A DNA stretch of 64,000 nucleotides from NCBI GenBank assembly GCA_002256005.1, contig NKIQ01000015.1, positions 1-64,000 on the forward strand, written 5' to 3'. The stretch is from Alphaproteobacteria bacterium PA4. Lineage in GTDB: Bacteria > Pseudomonadota > Alphaproteobacteria > Sphingomonadales > Sphingomonadaceae. The notes beneath the pieces are model-generated. The model had not been told where the DNA came from. It saw only the letters and a program-made list of their open reading frames with translations, and made no database searches. Position 1 is the first letter of the stretch. Each line of letters starts with the position of its first letter. The translations under genes were made by a program, and so were the position numbers. This document shows positions 36,158 through 46,654 of the stretch, piece after piece.

Positions 36158-37356
36158 ACAGCAACGGACGCAGCCAGGCCCTGTCCGCCACCATCGCCGG
36201 CGCCTTTTCGCGCGGCGACCGCACCGGGCTGGGCCGCTGGTTCTCCACCATCGATCGCACCCTGTTGCTGATCATCATCGCGCTGATCGGCTGCGGCGTG
36301 CTCGCCGTGGCGGCCGCCTCCCCGGCGGCGGCGCATCGCCTGTCGGGCGCGCGCTTCCATTATGACGATCTCTATTTCCTCAAGCGCCAGATCGGCTGGG
36401 TGATCGCGGGTGTCAGCGTCATGTTCGGCGTGTCCTTGCTCACCCCGGCCTGGGCGCGGCGGCTGGCGCTCGGCGGCACATTCTTCTGCCTGCTGGCGCT
36501 GGTCTATGTGCTGACCACCGGCGCCGATGCGAACGGCGCCCAGCGCTGGATCGATCTCCGCTTCACGCGCATCCAGCCGTCGGAATTCTTCAAGCCGATG
36601 TTCATCGTCACCACCGCCTGGCTGCTGGCGCTGCGCTTCGAGGATCGCAGCCTGCCGACGATGCAGCTGAGTTTCGGCATGCTGGTGCTGGTCGCGGCGC
36701 TGCTGGTCAAGCAGCCGGACTATGGCCAGACGGCGCTGATCGTCATGGTCTGGCTGGTGCAGGCGCTGCTTGCCGGCATGTCGCTGTGGATCGTCGGCGG
36801 CATCGTCGGCGCCGGGCTGCTGGGTCTGGGCGTCGCCTATCTGACTGTCGCCCATGTCACCGATCGCATCAACAAATTCGTGCTCGGCATCGGCGATACC
36901 GAACAGATCGAAAAGGCGCTCGACTGCTTCCGCGCCGGCGGCCTGTTCGGGGCAGGGCCTGGGGAGGGCGTGATGAAGTTCCGCCTGCCGGAACCGCACA
37001 CCGATTACATCTTCTCGGTAATCGGCGAGGAGTTCGGCATCCTCGCCTGTCTGTTGATCGCCGGGCTGTATCTGGCCTTTGTCGCCCGCGTCTATGTGAC
37101 GATGCTGGATGAGGAAGACCCGTTCCTGTTCCTCGCCGCCACCGGCCTTGCCACCCAGTTCGGCCTGCAGGCGACGATCAACATGATGGTCAATCTCAAC
37201 CTGATGCCGTCGAAGGGCATGACGCTGCCGCTGATCAGCCATGGCGGCTCGTCGTTCATCGCGCTGTGCCTCGGCCTTGGCCTGTTGCTCGCCTTCACCC
37301 GGCGCAATCCGTTCCTGAAGGCGTCGCCCTATGTCGAACGCTGGCGGGCGGGGTGA
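36154..37356 (+). CDS. ftsW: Peptidoglycan glycosyltransferase FtsW
   Basis: SEDS-family polytopic membrane protein of 400 residues polymerising septal glycan with FtsI. Seen: QIGWVIAGVSVMFG, NGAQRWIDLRFTRIQPSEFFK, LVKQPDYGQTALIVMVW, the catalytic-loop region with LPEPHTDYIFSVIGEEFG, and MTLPLISHGGSSF. The start is a TTG at 36154 overlapping the murD stop (TTGA). A roughly 35-residue cytoplasmic N-terminus precedes helix one. Confidence 0.95.
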   Translation: MNSNGRSQALSATIAGAFSRGDRTGLGRWFSTIDRTLLLIIIALIGCGVLAVAAASPAAAHRLSGARFHYDDLYFLKRQIGWVIAGVSVMFGVSLLTPAWARRLALGGTFFCLLALVYVLTTGADANGAQRWIDLRFTRIQPSEFFKPMFIVTTAWLLALRFEDRSLPTMQLSFGMLVLVAALLVKQPDYGQTALIVMVWLVQALLAGMSLWIVGGIVGAGLLGLGVAYLTVAHVTDRINKFVLGIGDTEQIEKALDCFRAGGLFGAGPGEGVMKFRLPEPHTDYIFSVIGEEFGILACLLIAGLYLAFVARVYVTMLDEEDPFLFLAATGLATQFGLQATINMMVNLNLMPSKGMTLPLISHGGSSFIALCLGLGLLLAFTRRNPFLKASPYVERWRAG

Positions 37357-38447
37357 GCGGCCGGCTGTACATTCTCGCCGCCGGCGGCACCGGCGGCCAT
37401 ATGGTGCCGGCGCATGTGCTGGCGCAGGAGCTGACAGCGCGCGGCCATCGCGTGCATCTGGTGACGGACACGCGCGGCCTGCGCTTTCCCGGCCTGTTCG
37501 AGGGCGTGCCGCGCACGGTGGTCGACAGCGGCTCGCCCGGCCGCTCCGGCTGGCGCGCGGCGCCGGCGGTGGCGCTCAGCATCTGGCGCGGCCGCGGCCA
37601 GGCGCGGGCGCTGTTCCGCGACCTGCGCCCCAATGCCGTCGTGGGGTTCGGCGGCTATCCGGCGCTGCCGTCGCTGCTGGCGGCGCTGGCGCTGAAACTG
37701 CCCAGCGTCATCCATGAACAGAATGCCGTGCTCGGCCGCGTCAACCGCTTCCTCGCCCCCCGCGTCGCCCGCATCGCCACCAGCTATGCACGGGTGCGGC
37801 GGCTCGATGCCGGCTGGGCGGGCAAGACGGTGCTGACCGGCAATCCGGTGCGCGCCGAGGTCGTCGCCGCCCGCGCCGTGCCGTTCAACGCCGACAGCCG
37901 CCGGCTGCGCCTGCTCGTCACCGGCGGCAGCCAGGGTGCCGCCGTGCTCAACCGCGTCGTGCCGGCGGCGGTGGCGCTGCTGCCCGACACGCTGCGCGCG
38001 CGCCTCGACGTCACCCATCAGGGCCGCGACGAGGATGCGGCGATGATGGCAGAGGCCTATCGCGCTGCCGGCGTGACCGCCGAAATCCGCGCCTATTTCA
38101 CCGATCTGCCCGCCGAGATCGCTCGCGCCCATGTCGTGATCGCCCGCGCCGGCGCCTCGACGGTGGCGGAACTGGCGGTCGCCGGGCGCCCGGCGATCCT
38201 GGTGCCGCTGCCCATCGCCACCGACGACCACCAGACCGACAATGCCGAAGGGCTGGCGGCCGCCGGCGGGGCCATCGTGGTGCCGCAGCCCCAGTTCACC
38301 GCAGAACGGGTGGCGGCTGCCTTGACGGCCTGGCTGGCAGACCCCAGTGCGCTGGCGGCGGCGGCAGCAGGGGCGCGCTCGGTCGGCCACCCCGATGCGG
38401 CCGCCCGCCTCGCCGATCTCGTCATTGCCACCGGAACCGCCGCATGA
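37353..38447 (+). CDS. murG: UDP-N-acetylglucosamine transferase MurG (lipid II synthase)
   Basis: Peripheral membrane glycosyltransferase of 364 residues that converts lipid I to lipid II. Motifs: [87 protein letters not shown] and [15 protein letters not shown]. The start GTG 37353 overlaps the ftsW stop (GTGA); the end overlaps murC (ATGA). Confidence 0.96.
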   Translation: MSGRLYILAAGGTGGHMVPAHVLAQELTARGHRVHLVTDTRGLRFPGLFEGVPRTVVDSGSPGRSGWRAAPAVALSIWRGRGQARALFRDLRPNAVVGFGGYPALPSLLAALALKLPSVIHEQNAVLGRVNRFLAPRVARIATSYARVRRLDAGWAGKTVLTGNPVRAEVVAARAVPFNADSRRLRLLVTGGSQGAAVLNRVVPAAVALLPDTLRARLDVTHQGRDEDAAMMAEAYRAAGVTAEIRAYFTDLPAEIARAHVVIARAGASTVAELAVAGRPAILVPLPIATDDHQTDNAEGLAAAGGAIVVPQPQFTAERVAAALTAWLADPSALAAAAAGARSVGHPDAAARLADLVIATGTAA

Positions 38448-39880
38448 ACGCCAATCTCACTCCGTCCGGTCTTCGCCCCGGTTTCCGCACCGATATCGGT
38501 GTCATCCATTTCGTCGGCATCGGCGGCATCGGCATGTCGGGCATTGCCGAGGTGATGGCCAATCTCGGCTTTGCCGTGCAGGGCTCCGACAGCGCCGAAT
38601 CCTATGTCATCGAAGGGCTGCGCGCCAAGGGCATCACCGTGTTCATCGGCCAGAGCGCCGACAATGTCGCCAAGGCCGCGGTGCTGGTCACCTCCACCGC
38701 CATCAAGGCCGACAACCCGGAAGTCGTCGCCGCCCGCGCCCGCCGCGTGCCGATCGTGCGCCGTGCCGAAATGCTTGCCGAGCTGATGCGGCTGAAAAGC
38801 TGCGTCGCCGTCGCCGGCACGCATGGCAAGACGACGACGACCTCGATGGTGGCGGCGCTGCTCGACGCCGGCGGCATCGACCCGACGGTCATCAACGGCG
38901 GCATCATCAACACCTATGGCTCCAACGCCCGGCTGGGCGAGGGCGAATGGATGGTGGTGGAGGCCGATGAAAGCGACGGCAGCTTCCTGCGTCTGGGCGG
39001 CACCTTCGGCATCGTCACCAATATCGATCCCGAACATCTCGACCATTGGGGTGACTTCGACAAGGTGCGCGAGGGCTTCCGCCAGTTCGTCAACGCCGTG
39101 CCCTTCTATGGCGCCGGCATCCTCTGCATCGACCATCCCGAAGTGCAGGCGCTGATCCCGCGTGTCGGCGATCGTCGCATCGTCACCTATGGCTTTGCCG
39201 CTGCCGCCGACATCCGAGGCGATGCGGTGACGCCGGTGCCGGGCGGCAACCGCTTCAACGTCATCGTCCGCACCCGCGATGGCGAGCGGGTGATTTCCGA
39301 CCTGATGCTGCCGATGCCCGGCCGCCACAATGTCCAGAACGCGCTCTCGGCCGTCGCCGTCGCCATCGAACTCGGCATCGGCGACGATGCCATCCGCGCC
39401 GGCTTCGCCCGCTTCGGCGGGGTCAAGCGCCGCTTCACCAAGGTCGGCGAAACCGGTGGCGTGACGATCATCGACGATTATGGCCATCACCCGGTGGAGA
39501 TCCGCGCCGTGCTGGCGGCGGCCCGCGAAGGCGCCAAGGGCCGCGTGCTCGCCGTGGTGCAGCCGCACCGCTTCACCCGGCTGCGCGACCTGATGGCGGA
39601 CTTCCAGGCGGCGTTCAACGATGCCGATGCGGTGTATGTGGCGCCGGTCTATGCCGCCGGGGAATCGGCGATTCCGGGCGTCGATGCCGATGCGCTGGCC
39701 GCCGGCCTGCTCGCCGCCGGTCACCGTTCGGCGGTGACGGTGACAGGCGCCGACGATCTGGCGGCGAAGCTGGCAGCGGACGCACGGCCGAACGACATGG
39801 TCGTCTGCCTCGGCGCCGGTGACATCACCAAATGGGCGGCGGGACTGGCTGCGGCGATTGACAGGGTGCGGGCGGGATGA
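38444..39880 (+). CDS. murC: UDP-N-acetylmuramate:L-alanine ligase
   Basis: First Mur ligase, 478 residues. [19 protein letters not shown] is the N-domain signature, [20 protein letters not shown] the ATP loop, then [39 protein letters not shown] and the C-domain [12 protein letters not shown]. The last segment [17 protein letters not shown] is complete. Overlaps murG and murB by four bases each. Confidence 0.97.
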   Translation: MNANLTPSGLRPGFRTDIGVIHFVGIGGIGMSGIAEVMANLGFAVQGSDSAESYVIEGLRAKGITVFIGQSADNVAKAAVLVTSTAIKADNPEVVAARARRVPIVRRAEMLAELMRLKSCVAVAGTHGKTTTTSMVAALLDAGGIDPTVINGGIINTYGSNARLGEGEWMVVEADESDGSFLRLGGTFGIVTNIDPEHLDHWGDFDKVREGFRQFVNAVPFYGAGILCIDHPEVQALIPRVGDRRIVTYGFAAAADIRGDAVTPVPGGNRFNVIVRTRDGERVISDLMLPMPGRHNVQNALSAVAVAIELGIGDDAIRAGFARFGGVKRRFTKVGETGGVTIIDDYGHHPVEIRAVLAAAREGAKGRVLAVVQPHRFTRLRDLMADFQAAFNDADAVYVAPVYAAGESAIPGVDADALAAGLLAAGHRSAVTVTGADDLAAKLAADARPNDMVVCLGAGDITKWAAGLAAAIDRVRAG

Positions 39881-40827
39881 CCGCTGCGGCCGCCCTGGCG
39901 ACGGCAGTGCCGGCGGTGCGCGGCCGCTTGACGCCGCACGCGCCGCTGGCGCCGCTGGTCTGGTTCAAGGCCGGCGGCGCCGCCGACTGGCTGTTCGAAC
40001 CCGCCGATGCCGATGATCTGGCGGCGTTTCTGGCAGCCTTGCCCGCGGATGTGCCGGTGCTGGCGCTCGGCCTCGGCTCCAATCTCATCGTCCGCGATGG
40101 CGGCGTGCCGGGCGTCGTCGTCCGGCTCGGCAAGGCCTTTGGAAAGGTCGCGGCGCGCGACGAAGTGCTGGTGTGCGGCGGCGGCGCGTCCGGCATTTCG
40201 GTCAGCTCGGCGGCGCGCGATGCCGGCCTCGCCGGGCTGGAATTCCTGCGCGGCATTCCCGGCACCGTCGGCGGCTTCGTCCGCATGAACGGCGGCGCCT
40301 ATGGCCGCGAAGTCGCGGATGTGCTGGTCGATTGCACGCTGATCGACCGGCAGGGCCGGGTGCAGGTGCTGCCGGCAGCCGCGCTCGCCTATTCCTATCG
40401 CCATTCCAATCTCGCCGATGGCAGCATCGTCATCGGCGCGACGCTGCGCGGCACGCCGGGCGACAGGATCGCTATCCAGGCCGAAATGGACCGCATCGCG
40501 GCGGCGCGCGAGGCCAGCCAGCCGCTGCGCACCCGTACCGGTGGCTCCACCTTCAAGAACCCGCCGGGCCACAAGGCCTGGGAACTGGTCGATCGTGCCG
40601 GCTGCCGCGGGCTGCGCGTCGGCGGCGCCGAGGTCAGCGCCAAGCACACCAATTTCCTGATCAACGCGCACCGCGCCACCAGCGCCGATATCGAGGCGCT
40701 GGGCGAACTGCTGCGGGCGCATGTGGCGCGCAGCGCCGGCGTGCAGCTGGAATGGGAGATTCAGCGGGTGGGGCGGGTCAATGGCCCCGCCGCACATCTG
40801 GCGACACAAGCGGAGGCGCTGGCATGA
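39877..40827 (+). CDS. murB: UDP-N-acetylenolpyruvoylglucosamine reductase
   Basis: FAD/NADPH enzyme of 316 residues making UDP-MurNAc. Seen: [54 protein letters not shown], the catalytic region with [18 protein letters not shown], and [13 protein letters not shown]. The Ser proton donor lies in GGSTFKNP, type I MurB. Overlaps murC (ATGA) and ddl (ATGA). Confidence 0.96.
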   Translation: MTAAAALATAVPAVRGRLTPHAPLAPLVWFKAGGAADWLFEPADADDLAAFLAALPADVPVLALGLGSNLIVRDGGVPGVVVRLGKAFGKVAARDEVLVCGGGASGISVSSAARDAGLAGLEFLRGIPGTVGGFVRMNGGAYGREVADVLVDCTLIDRQGRVQVLPAAALAYSYRHSNLADGSIVIGATLRGTPGDRIAIQAEMDRIAAAREASQPLRTRTGGSTFKNPPGHKAWELVDRAGCRGLRVGGAEVSAKHTNFLINAHRATSADIEALGELLRAHVARSAGVQLEWEIQRVGRVNGPAAHLATQAEALA

Positions 40828-41738
40828 AAGTCGCGGTCCTGATGGGCGGCTGGTCCGCCGAACGCGAAGTCTCGCTCACCTCCGGGCGCGGCATCGCCGC
40901 CGCCTGCCGGTCGCTCGGCCATGACGTGACCGAGATCGACATGGACCGCAATGTCGCGGCGGCGCTCACTGCGGCGGCGCCCGATGTCGTCTTCAATGCG
41001 CTGCACGGCACGCCGGGGGAGGATGGCAGCATCCAAGGGCTGATGGACATCCTTGGCCTCAAATACACGCACAGCGGCGTCACCACCTCGGCCATCGCCA
41101 TCGACAAGGAATTGACCAAGCGCATCCTTGCGCCCCACGGCATCCGCCTGCCGGTCGGGCGCATGGTGGCGTCGGAAAGCCTGTTCGCCGGCGATCCGCT
41201 GCCGCGCCCCTATGTGCTGAAACCGGTCAATGAAGGCTCCTCGGTCGGCGTCGCCATCGTCACCGATGCATCGAACTATGGCAATCCGATCGCCCGCGCG
41301 GCGGTGGGACCGTGGCAGGCGTTCGCCGAACTGCTCGCCGAGCCCTTCATCGCCGGCAAGGAGCTGACGGTGGCCGTGCTCGGCGACGAAGCGCTCGCCG
41401 TTACCGAGCTGCAACCGGTGCAGGGCTTCTACGATTATGAGGCGAAATATACCGACGGCCTGACCCGCCACATCTGCCCGGCGGAACTGCCGGCGGCGAT
41501 CGAGGCCGCCTGCCTCAGGATGGCGCTCGATGCGCACCGGCTGCTCGGCTGCCGCGGCACCTCGCGCTCCGATTTCCGCTGGGATCCGGCGCTTGGACTG
41601 GACGGGCTCTACCTGCTCGAGGTCAACACCCAGCCGGGCATGACGCCGCTGTCGCTGGTCCCTGAACAGGCGAGATACCGCGGCATCAGCTATGAAGCGC
41701 TGGTCCAGCGCCTGCTCGACATGGCGGTGGCGGCATGA
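40824..41738 (+). CDS. ddlB: D-alanine--D-alanine ligase
   Basis: ATP-grasp ligase of 304 residues supplying the D-Ala-D-Ala dipeptide to MurF. Conserved: VLMGGWSAEREVSLTSGRG, NALHGTPGEDGSIQGLMD, KYTHSGVTTSAIAIDK, YVLKPVNEGSSVGVAI, GCRGTSRSDFRWD, EVNTQPGMTPLSLVPEQA. ATG 40824 overlaps the murB stop. It is coupled to ftsQ by a four-base overlap. Confidence 0.96.
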   Translation: MKVAVLMGGWSAEREVSLTSGRGIAAACRSLGHDVTEIDMDRNVAAALTAAAPDVVFNALHGTPGEDGSIQGLMDILGLKYTHSGVTTSAIAIDKELTKRILAPHGIRLPVGRMVASESLFAGDPLPRPYVLKPVNEGSSVGVAIVTDASNYGNPIARAAVGPWQAFAELLAEPFIAGKELTVAVLGDEALAVTELQPVQGFYDYEAKYTDGLTRHICPAELPAAIEAACLRMALDAHRLLGCRGTSRSDFRWDPALGLDGLYLLEVNTQPGMTPLSLVPEQARYRGISYEALVQRLLDMAVAA

Positions 41739-42622
41739 GCAGCGCCTCGCTGAAGCGCGGCGCGACGCCGCCCCGGCAGAAGCCCAGGCCCGCGACGGTG
41801 ACGCTGCCGGTGGCGGCGGCCAAGCTGCGTCGCCGCGTCGCCATCACCGTCGCGGCGCTGGTCGGCGTCACCGCGCTCATCATCGCGGCGCTCGCCGGCG
41901 TGCCGCAGCGGCTGGGGGAGGAAGCGGTGCGCGCCACCGCCCGCGCCGGCCTTGAAATCGTCCATGTCGACATCACCGGCAATAAGGAAACCGCGCGGCT
42001 CGACATCATCCGCAAGGCGCTGCCCGGCCGCGACAACGCCATGCTGACCAGCGATCTGGCGACGATCCGCGCCGATCTGCTGGCGCTGCCCTGGGTGGCC
42101 GATGCCAGCGTCGGCCGCCGCCTGCCCGATACGCTCGCCATTCACATCGTCGAGCGGCGGCCGGTGGCGCTGTGGCAGCATGAGGGCCGTTTCGATGCCA
42201 TCGACATCAGCGGCAAGCCGCTGACCAACCAGCGGCTGGAACGCTTTGCCGGGCTGCCGCGCGTCATCGGCCGCGATGCCAATGCCCGGGTGCGCGAGAT
42301 GCTGGCGCTGACGGCCGTGGCGCCGACGCTGGAGCCGCAGATGAGCGCCATGGTGCTGGTCGGCGGCCGCCGCTGGGACGTGAAGTTCAAGACCGGCGAG
42401 ACACTGTCGCTGCCCGATACGCCCGCCGCCGCCAGCGCCGCGCTGCACCGCTTCGCCAATCTGGAGGCGGGGCTGGGGCCAGATCGCAAGCTGCTCGGCG
42501 GGCGCTTCGAACGTTTCGACATGCGGCTGCCCGGCCAGATGATCGTCGGCGGGCCGGCGGTCGAAAAGGCGCTGGAAGCCGCCGCCCGTGACGCCAAGCA
42601 AATGAAACCGACAACAATCTGA
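41735..42622 (+). CDS. ftsQ: Cell division protein FtsQ
   Basis: Bitopic divisome protein of 295 residues. A basic, proline-rich cytoplasmic tail of about 40 residues precedes a membrane helix (VAITVAALVGVTALIIAALA), the POTRA domain (IVHVDITGNKETARLDIIRKAL) and a beta domain (ALPWVADASVGRRLPDTLAIHIVER then PVALWQHEG). It links FtsL/FtsB to the ring. Its stop overlaps ftsA by one base (TGATG). Confidence 0.94.
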   Translation: MSSASLKRGATPPRQKPRPATVTLPVAAAKLRRRVAITVAALVGVTALIIAALAGVPQRLGEEAVRATARAGLEIVHVDITGNKETARLDIIRKALPGRDNAMLTSDLATIRADLLALPWVADASVGRRLPDTLAIHIVERRPVALWQHEGRFDAIDISGKPLTNQRLERFAGLPRVIGRDANARVREMLALTAVAPTLEPQMSAMVLVGGRRWDVKFKTGETLSLPDTPAAASAALHRFANLEAGLGPDRKLLGGRFERFDMRLPGQMIVGGPAVEKALEAAARDAKQMKPTTI

Positions 42623-43905
42623 TGGCCACCAAACTCCCTCTCGTCCGCGCCGTGGTGCCGAAAGCCGGCGGCGAACGCATGCTTGCCGTGCTCGATGTCG
42701 GCACGTCGAAGGTAGCGGCGATGATCTGCATCGCCGGCCCCGATGGCGAGCCGCGCGTCATCGGCACCGGCCAGAAACCCTGCGCCGGCCTGCGCCGCGG
42801 CCTGGTCACCGATTTCGAACGCACCGAGGCGGCGATACGCGGTGCCATGGACCAGGCCGAGCGCGCCGCCGGCGTGCAGGTCGAATATGTCCATGCCAGC
42901 ATGTCGGCCGGCAATCTCGGCAGCCTGGTCGCCAGCGCCGAAATCGATATCGCCGGCGCCAGCATCACCGCCGCCGACATGGCCAATCTGCGCGAGGAAG
43001 GCCGCAAGCGCATCGATCCGCATGGCCGCAGCGTCGTCCACGCCCAGCCGGCGCTCTATGCCCTTGATGGCCAGCCCGGCGTCGAAAGCCCCTTGGGCTT
43101 CCACGCCGATCGGCTGGGCATGGACATCCATGTCGTCACCGCCGACACGCCGCCGCTGAAGAACCTCGATCGCGCCATCAAGAATGCCCATCTGGGCCTC
43201 AACTCGCTGGTCGCCTCGCCGCTCGCCGCCAGCCTGGCGACGCTGGAGCGCGAGGAGCGCGAGATCGGCGTGGCGCTGGTCGAGATCGGCGCCGGTGTCA
43301 CCACCATCGCCGTGCATTTCCACGGCCTGCTGGTCGGCGTCGCCGCCATCCCGATGGGCGCCCACGACATCACCAACGATCTCGCCGCCGCCTTTGCCAC
43401 CAAGCGCATCCATGCCGAGCGGATGAAGGCGCTGGACGGCGCCGCCGTGGCGGTGCCCAAGGACAATCACGACCTGGTCGATGTGCCGCCGATCAGCGAC
43501 GATGGCATGGCCGAACCGATGCGCGTGCCCAAGGCGCAGATCATCGGCGTCATCCGCCACCGGCTCGACCTGTTGTTCCGCGAAGTGGCGCTGAAGCTCG
43601 ACCAACTGGGCTTTGTCGGTCCGCAGGCGCGGCAGGTGGTGCTGACCGGCGGCGGCGCCGAACTGCGCGCCATCGCCGATTTCGCTGCCGGCGCGCTCAA
43701 CCGCAATGTCCGCATCGGCCGGCCGCGCGGGCTGACCGGCCTGCCGCCGGCGCAGGGCGGCCCGGCCTTTGCCACATTGGCGGGGCTGGTGCTGTTCGCC
43801 GCCAGCGAACAGCCCGATATCTGGCACGTGCCGCCACCGGTGAAGCCCGGCGGCGGCGGCGGTCGCTTTGCCACGATGATCGAAAAACTGCGCGGCAGCC
43901 TGTGA
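42622..43905 (+). CDS. ftsA: Cell division protein FtsA
   Basis: Actin-fold membrane tether of the Z ring, 427 residues. Phosphate-1 motif LAVLDVGTSKVAAMICI, SHS2 region with RRGLVTDFERTEAAIRGAMD, phosphate-2 region VALVEIGAGVTTIAVHF and the adenosine loop VVLTGGGAELRAIADFA. The C-terminus FATMIEKLRGSL is the amphipathic membrane-targeting helix. The gene is followed by a 59-base gap before ftsZ. Confidence 0.96.
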   Translation: MATKLPLVRAVVPKAGGERMLAVLDVGTSKVAAMICIAGPDGEPRVIGTGQKPCAGLRRGLVTDFERTEAAIRGAMDQAERAAGVQVEYVHASMSAGNLGSLVASAEIDIAGASITAADMANLREEGRKRIDPHGRSVVHAQPALYALDGQPGVESPLGFHADRLGMDIHVVTADTPPLKNLDRAIKNAHLGLNSLVASPLAASLATLEREEREIGVALVEIGAGVTTIAVHFHGLLVGVAAIPMGAHDITNDLAAAFATKRIHAERMKALDGAAVAVPKDNHDLVDVPPISDDGMAEPMRVPKAQIIGVIRHRLDLLFREVALKLDQLGFVGPQARQVVLTGGGAELRAIADFAAGALNRNVRIGRPRGLTGLPPAQGGPAFATLAGLVLFAASEQPDIWHVPPPVKPGGGGGRFATMIEKLRGSL

Positions 43906-43911
43906 TGCCGC

Positions 43912-43938
43912 TTCCAACCGCTGAATCGCTCATATAGT
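43912..43938 (+). promoter_or_regulatory. Candidate ftsZ promoter with GANTC site
   Basis: Within the 59-base ftsA-ftsZ gap, TTCCAA (43912-43917) and TATAGT (43933-43938) form a weak promoter-like pair with a short 15-base spacer. A GAATC (GANTC, the CcrM methylation motif of alphaproteobacteria) lies between them at 43923-43927. Confidence 0.35.
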
Positions 43939-43964
43939 ATGCCGAATTGAACGGGAGACACGAA

Positions 43965-45455
43965 ATGCTGGAGTTCGAACGCGACACGCTGACCGAGCTG
44001 AAGCCGCGCATTACCGTCGTCGGCGTCGGCGGCGCCGGCTGCAACGCGGTGGCCAACATGATCGCGGCACAGCTGCAGGGCGTCGATTTCATCGTCGCCA
44101 ACACCGATGCGCAATCGCTGGCGGCGTCGAAGGCGGAAACCCGCATCCAGCTCGGCATGAAGATCACGCAAGGCCTGGGTGCCGGCGCCCGGCCGGAGAT
44201 CGGGCGGGCCGCGGCCGAGGAAACACTGGAACAGCTCGAAGCCAGCCTTGAAGGCGCGCACATGTGCTTCATCGCCGCCGGCATGGGCGGTGGCACCGGC
44301 ACCGGCGCCGCGCCGGTGGTGGCCCGCGCAGCGCGTGAAAAGGGCATCCTGACCGTCGGTGTCGTCACCAAGCCGTTCGATTTCGAAGGCAAGAAGCGCA
44401 TGCGCGCCGCCGAGGAAGGCATCGCCGAGCTGCAGAAGGTGGTCGACACCCTCATCATCATCCCCAACCAGAATCTGTTCCTGATCGCCAACGCCAAGAC
44501 GACGTTCATCGAAGCGTTCCAGATGGCCGACCAGGTGCTGCACCAGGGCGTGCGCGGCATCACCGACCTGATGATCATGCCCGGCCTCATCAACCTCGAT
44601 TTCGCCGATGTGCGCACTGTCATGTCGGAAATGGGCAAGGCGATGATGGGCACCGGTGAAGCCAGTGGCGAGCGTCGCGCCATCGAGGCGGCGGAAAAGG
44701 CCATCGCCAACCCGCTGCTCGACGAAGTTTCGATGCGCGGCGCCAAGGGTGTCATCATCAACATCACCGGCGGCGACGATCTGGGCCTGATGGAGGTCGA
44801 CGAGGCCGCCACCCATATCCGCAACATGGTCGACCCGGAAGCCAACATCATCGTCGGTTCGGCGTTCAACAAGGATCTGCACGGCATCATGCGCGTGTCG
44901 GTGGTCGCCACCGGCATCGACGCCGCCAGCCGGCCGATGCCGGCCGTCGCCCCGCCGCGCAGCCGCACGCCCGACAGCTTCCCGGCGCAGCCGAGCATCT
45001 TCGGCAGCGCGCCCGCCGTCGCCCCGCCGGCACCGCCGCCGCCGGTCGCCGCCTATCTGGAGCCGGAACAGGATTTCATGCCGGTGACCGCGCTCAACCG
45101 CGCGCTCGATGCGATGGCCGAGGCGGACGTGCCGCCGCCGCCCGTGGTCGAGGACGAGGAAGAAATCGACCTCGCCACCGCCGAGCGCGTCGAGGATGTG
45201 TCGCCGGCCGACAGCTTCCGCTTCACGCCGCGTGAAGCCCCGGTGGTGGCGCCCGCCGCCGCTGCGCCGCCGCCGCCGCCGGTTGCGGAGCCGGTCGAGG
45301 ACGAGCGCCCGCTGACCCTGTTCGAAAAGATGATGAACATGTCGCGCGGGCCCAAGCCCAAGCCCGCCCCCGCCGCCACGCTGGCACCGGAGCCCGACAA
45401 GGCGACGCCCGATGTCGACATCCCGCCGTTCTTCAAGCGGCAGGTGAACAACTGA
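43965..45455 (+). CDS. ftsZ: Cell division protein FtsZ
   Basis: Tubulin-like GTPase that forms the division ring, 496 residues. [14 protein letters not shown] opens the nucleotide-binding domain, the tubulin signature [10 protein letters not shown] is near residue 109, NADFADV-type synergy loop residues are in [14 protein letters not shown], and [10 protein letters not shown] ends the core. A linker of about 150 residues rich in Pro/Ala/Glu leads to the conserved C-terminal peptide [11 protein letters not shown] that binds FtsA. ATG 43965 has GGGAGA upstream. Confidence 0.98.
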   Translation: MLEFERDTLTELKPRITVVGVGGAGCNAVANMIAAQLQGVDFIVANTDAQSLAASKAETRIQLGMKITQGLGAGARPEIGRAAAEETLEQLEASLEGAHMCFIAAGMGGGTGTGAAPVVARAAREKGILTVGVVTKPFDFEGKKRMRAAEEGIAELQKVVDTLIIIPNQNLFLIANAKTTFIEAFQMADQVLHQGVRGITDLMIMPGLINLDFADVRTVMSEMGKAMMGTGEASGERRAIEAAEKAIANPLLDEVSMRGAKGVIINITGGDDLGLMEVDEAATHIRNMVDPEANIIVGSAFNKDLHGIMRVSVVATGIDAASRPMPAVAPPRSRTPDSFPAQPSIFGSAPAVAPPAPPPPVAAYLEPEQDFMPVTALNRALDAMAEADVPPPPVVEDEEEIDLATAERVEDVSPADSFRFTPREAPVVAPAAAAPPPPPVAEPVEDERPLTLFEKMMNMSRGPKPKPAPAATLAPEPDKATPDVDIPPFFKRQVNN

Positions 45456-45478
45456 GGCAGGGCTAGGGGCTGATCCCG

Positions 45479-45501
45479 TCCCTCCCCCTTGCGGGGAGGG
45501 A
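45479..45501. terminator. Bidirectional hairpin between ftsZ and the ars operon
   Basis: A 9-base perfect stem TCCCTCCCC / GGGGAGGGA with a 5-base loop lies 24 bases after ftsZ and 9 bases after the convergent aquaporin gene. No strong T-tract on either side. Confidence 0.5.
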
Positions 45502-45509
45502 GTTCAGTT

Positions 45510-46166
45510 CTATTCCGCCCCGAACAACCAGCCGCCCACCAGCATCGCCAGCAGCGCCCCCGCCAGCTGCGCCGCGATGAACGCCGGCGCATCCGCCGGC
45601 CGGATGCCGGCAAAACTGTCCGTCAGGGTGCGGGCGAGGGTGATCGCCGGGTTGGCGAAGCTCGTCGATGCCGTGAACCAATAGCCGGCGGTGATGACCG
45701 CGGCGACGCTGACCGGCAGCCAGGCCGGGCGATGCCGCAGCGTGCCGAGGATGGTGAGCAGCAGAGCGAAGCTGGCGACGCCTTCCGCCAGCCATTGGCC
45801 GGGGCCGGTGCGCACCTTTGTGGCCAGCTGCAACAGCGGCAGATCGAACATGGCATGGCTGAGCAGCACGCCGACGAAGCCGCCGCCGAGCTGCGCCAGC
45901 ACATACAGCCCGGCGTCGCGCCAGGCCAGGTCGCGGCGCAGCGCCATCACCAGCGTCACGGCGGGGTTGAACTGCGCGCCGGACACCGGCCCCAGCATGG
46001 TGATCAGCACGAACAGCATGGCGACCGTCGCTAGCGTGTTGCCGAGCAGCGCCACCGCGTCATTGCCGCCGGCCAGCGCCGCCGCCATGATGCCGGAGCC
46101 GATGACGGTGGCGAACAGCAGCGCGCTGCCCAGCGCCTCGGCGGCGAGCTTGCGGGCCAGTGTCAC
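45510..46166 (-). CDS. aqpS: Aquaglyceroporin (AqpS-like) of arsenic operon
   Basis: MIP-family channel of 218 residues with six membrane helices and the two hallmark pore motifs, NPA in SGAQFNPAVTLVMAL and NPA in STSFANPAITLARTLT. In Sinorhizobium meliloti AqpS replaces ArsB and lets arsenite, made by ArsC, leave the cell; here the arsenic-gene neighbours imply the same role, which is inference. The start is GTG 46166, overlapping the preceding acetyltransferase stop (GTGA). Confidence 0.8.
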   Translation of the reverse strand: MTLARKLAAEALGSALLFATVIGSGIMAAALAGGNDAVALLGNTLATVAMLFVLITMLGPVSGAQFNPAVTLVMALRRDLAWRDAGLYVLAQLGGGFVGVLLSHAMFDLPLLQLATKVRTGPGQWLAEGVASFALLLTILGTLRHRPAWLPVSVAAVITAGYWFTASTSFANPAITLARTLTDSFAGIRPADAPAFIAAQLAGALLAMLVGGWLFGAE

Positions 46167-46654
46167 AGGCTTTTCTGCATATAGACGACGTCGAGGCGGC
46201 GGCCGAACTTCAGCCCGACATTGTGAAGCGTACCGGCGGGCTGGAAGCCGCAAGCGGCATGCAGCCCGGTCGAGCCATGATTGTTGGTGCCATCGCCGAT
46301 GACGGCGATCATCTCGCGAAAGCCCGCCGCCCGCGCTGCATCGCACAGCGCCAGCAGCAACGCGCGGCCGACGCCCTGGCGGTGCGCATCGGCGGCGACA
46401 TAGATGGAATTCTCGCAAGTGTGCGCATAGGCGGCGCGGTCGCGGAACTGCGCGGCATAGGCATAGCCGCGCAGGCGCCCGCCCGCATCGTCGACCAGCC
46501 AGGGCCAGCCGCGATCCTGCACGCGCGCCAGCCGCGCCGCCATTTCGGCGGCATCGGGCGCTGCGGTTTCGAAGCTCGCCGTGCCGGTCAGCACCTGTGG
46601 CGCATAGATGGCGGCGATGGCGGCGGCATCGGCGGGAGTCGCTGCCCGGATCAT
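46163..46654 (-). CDS. GNAT acetyltransferase, ArsN-like
   Basis: N-acetyltransferase of 163 residues, close to phosphinothricin acetyltransferases: IRAATPADAAAIAAIYAPQV, ENSIYVAADAHRQGVGRALL (acetyl-CoA loop), MIAVIGDGTNNHGSTGLHAA, and GFQPAGTLHNVGLKFGRRLDVV. In arsenic operons this family (ArsN1) detoxifies arsinothricin or similar organoarsenicals. Here it lies between arsC and aqpS with four-base overlaps on both sides, which supports that reading. Confidence 0.78.
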   Translation of the reverse strand: MIRAATPADAAAIAAIYAPQVLTGTASFETAAPDAAEMAARLARVQDRGWPWLVDDAGGRLRGYAYAAQFRDRAAYAHTCENSIYVAADAHRQGVGRALLLALCDAARAAGFREMIAVIGDGTNNHGSTGLHAACGFQPAGTLHNVGLKFGRRLDVVYMQKSL

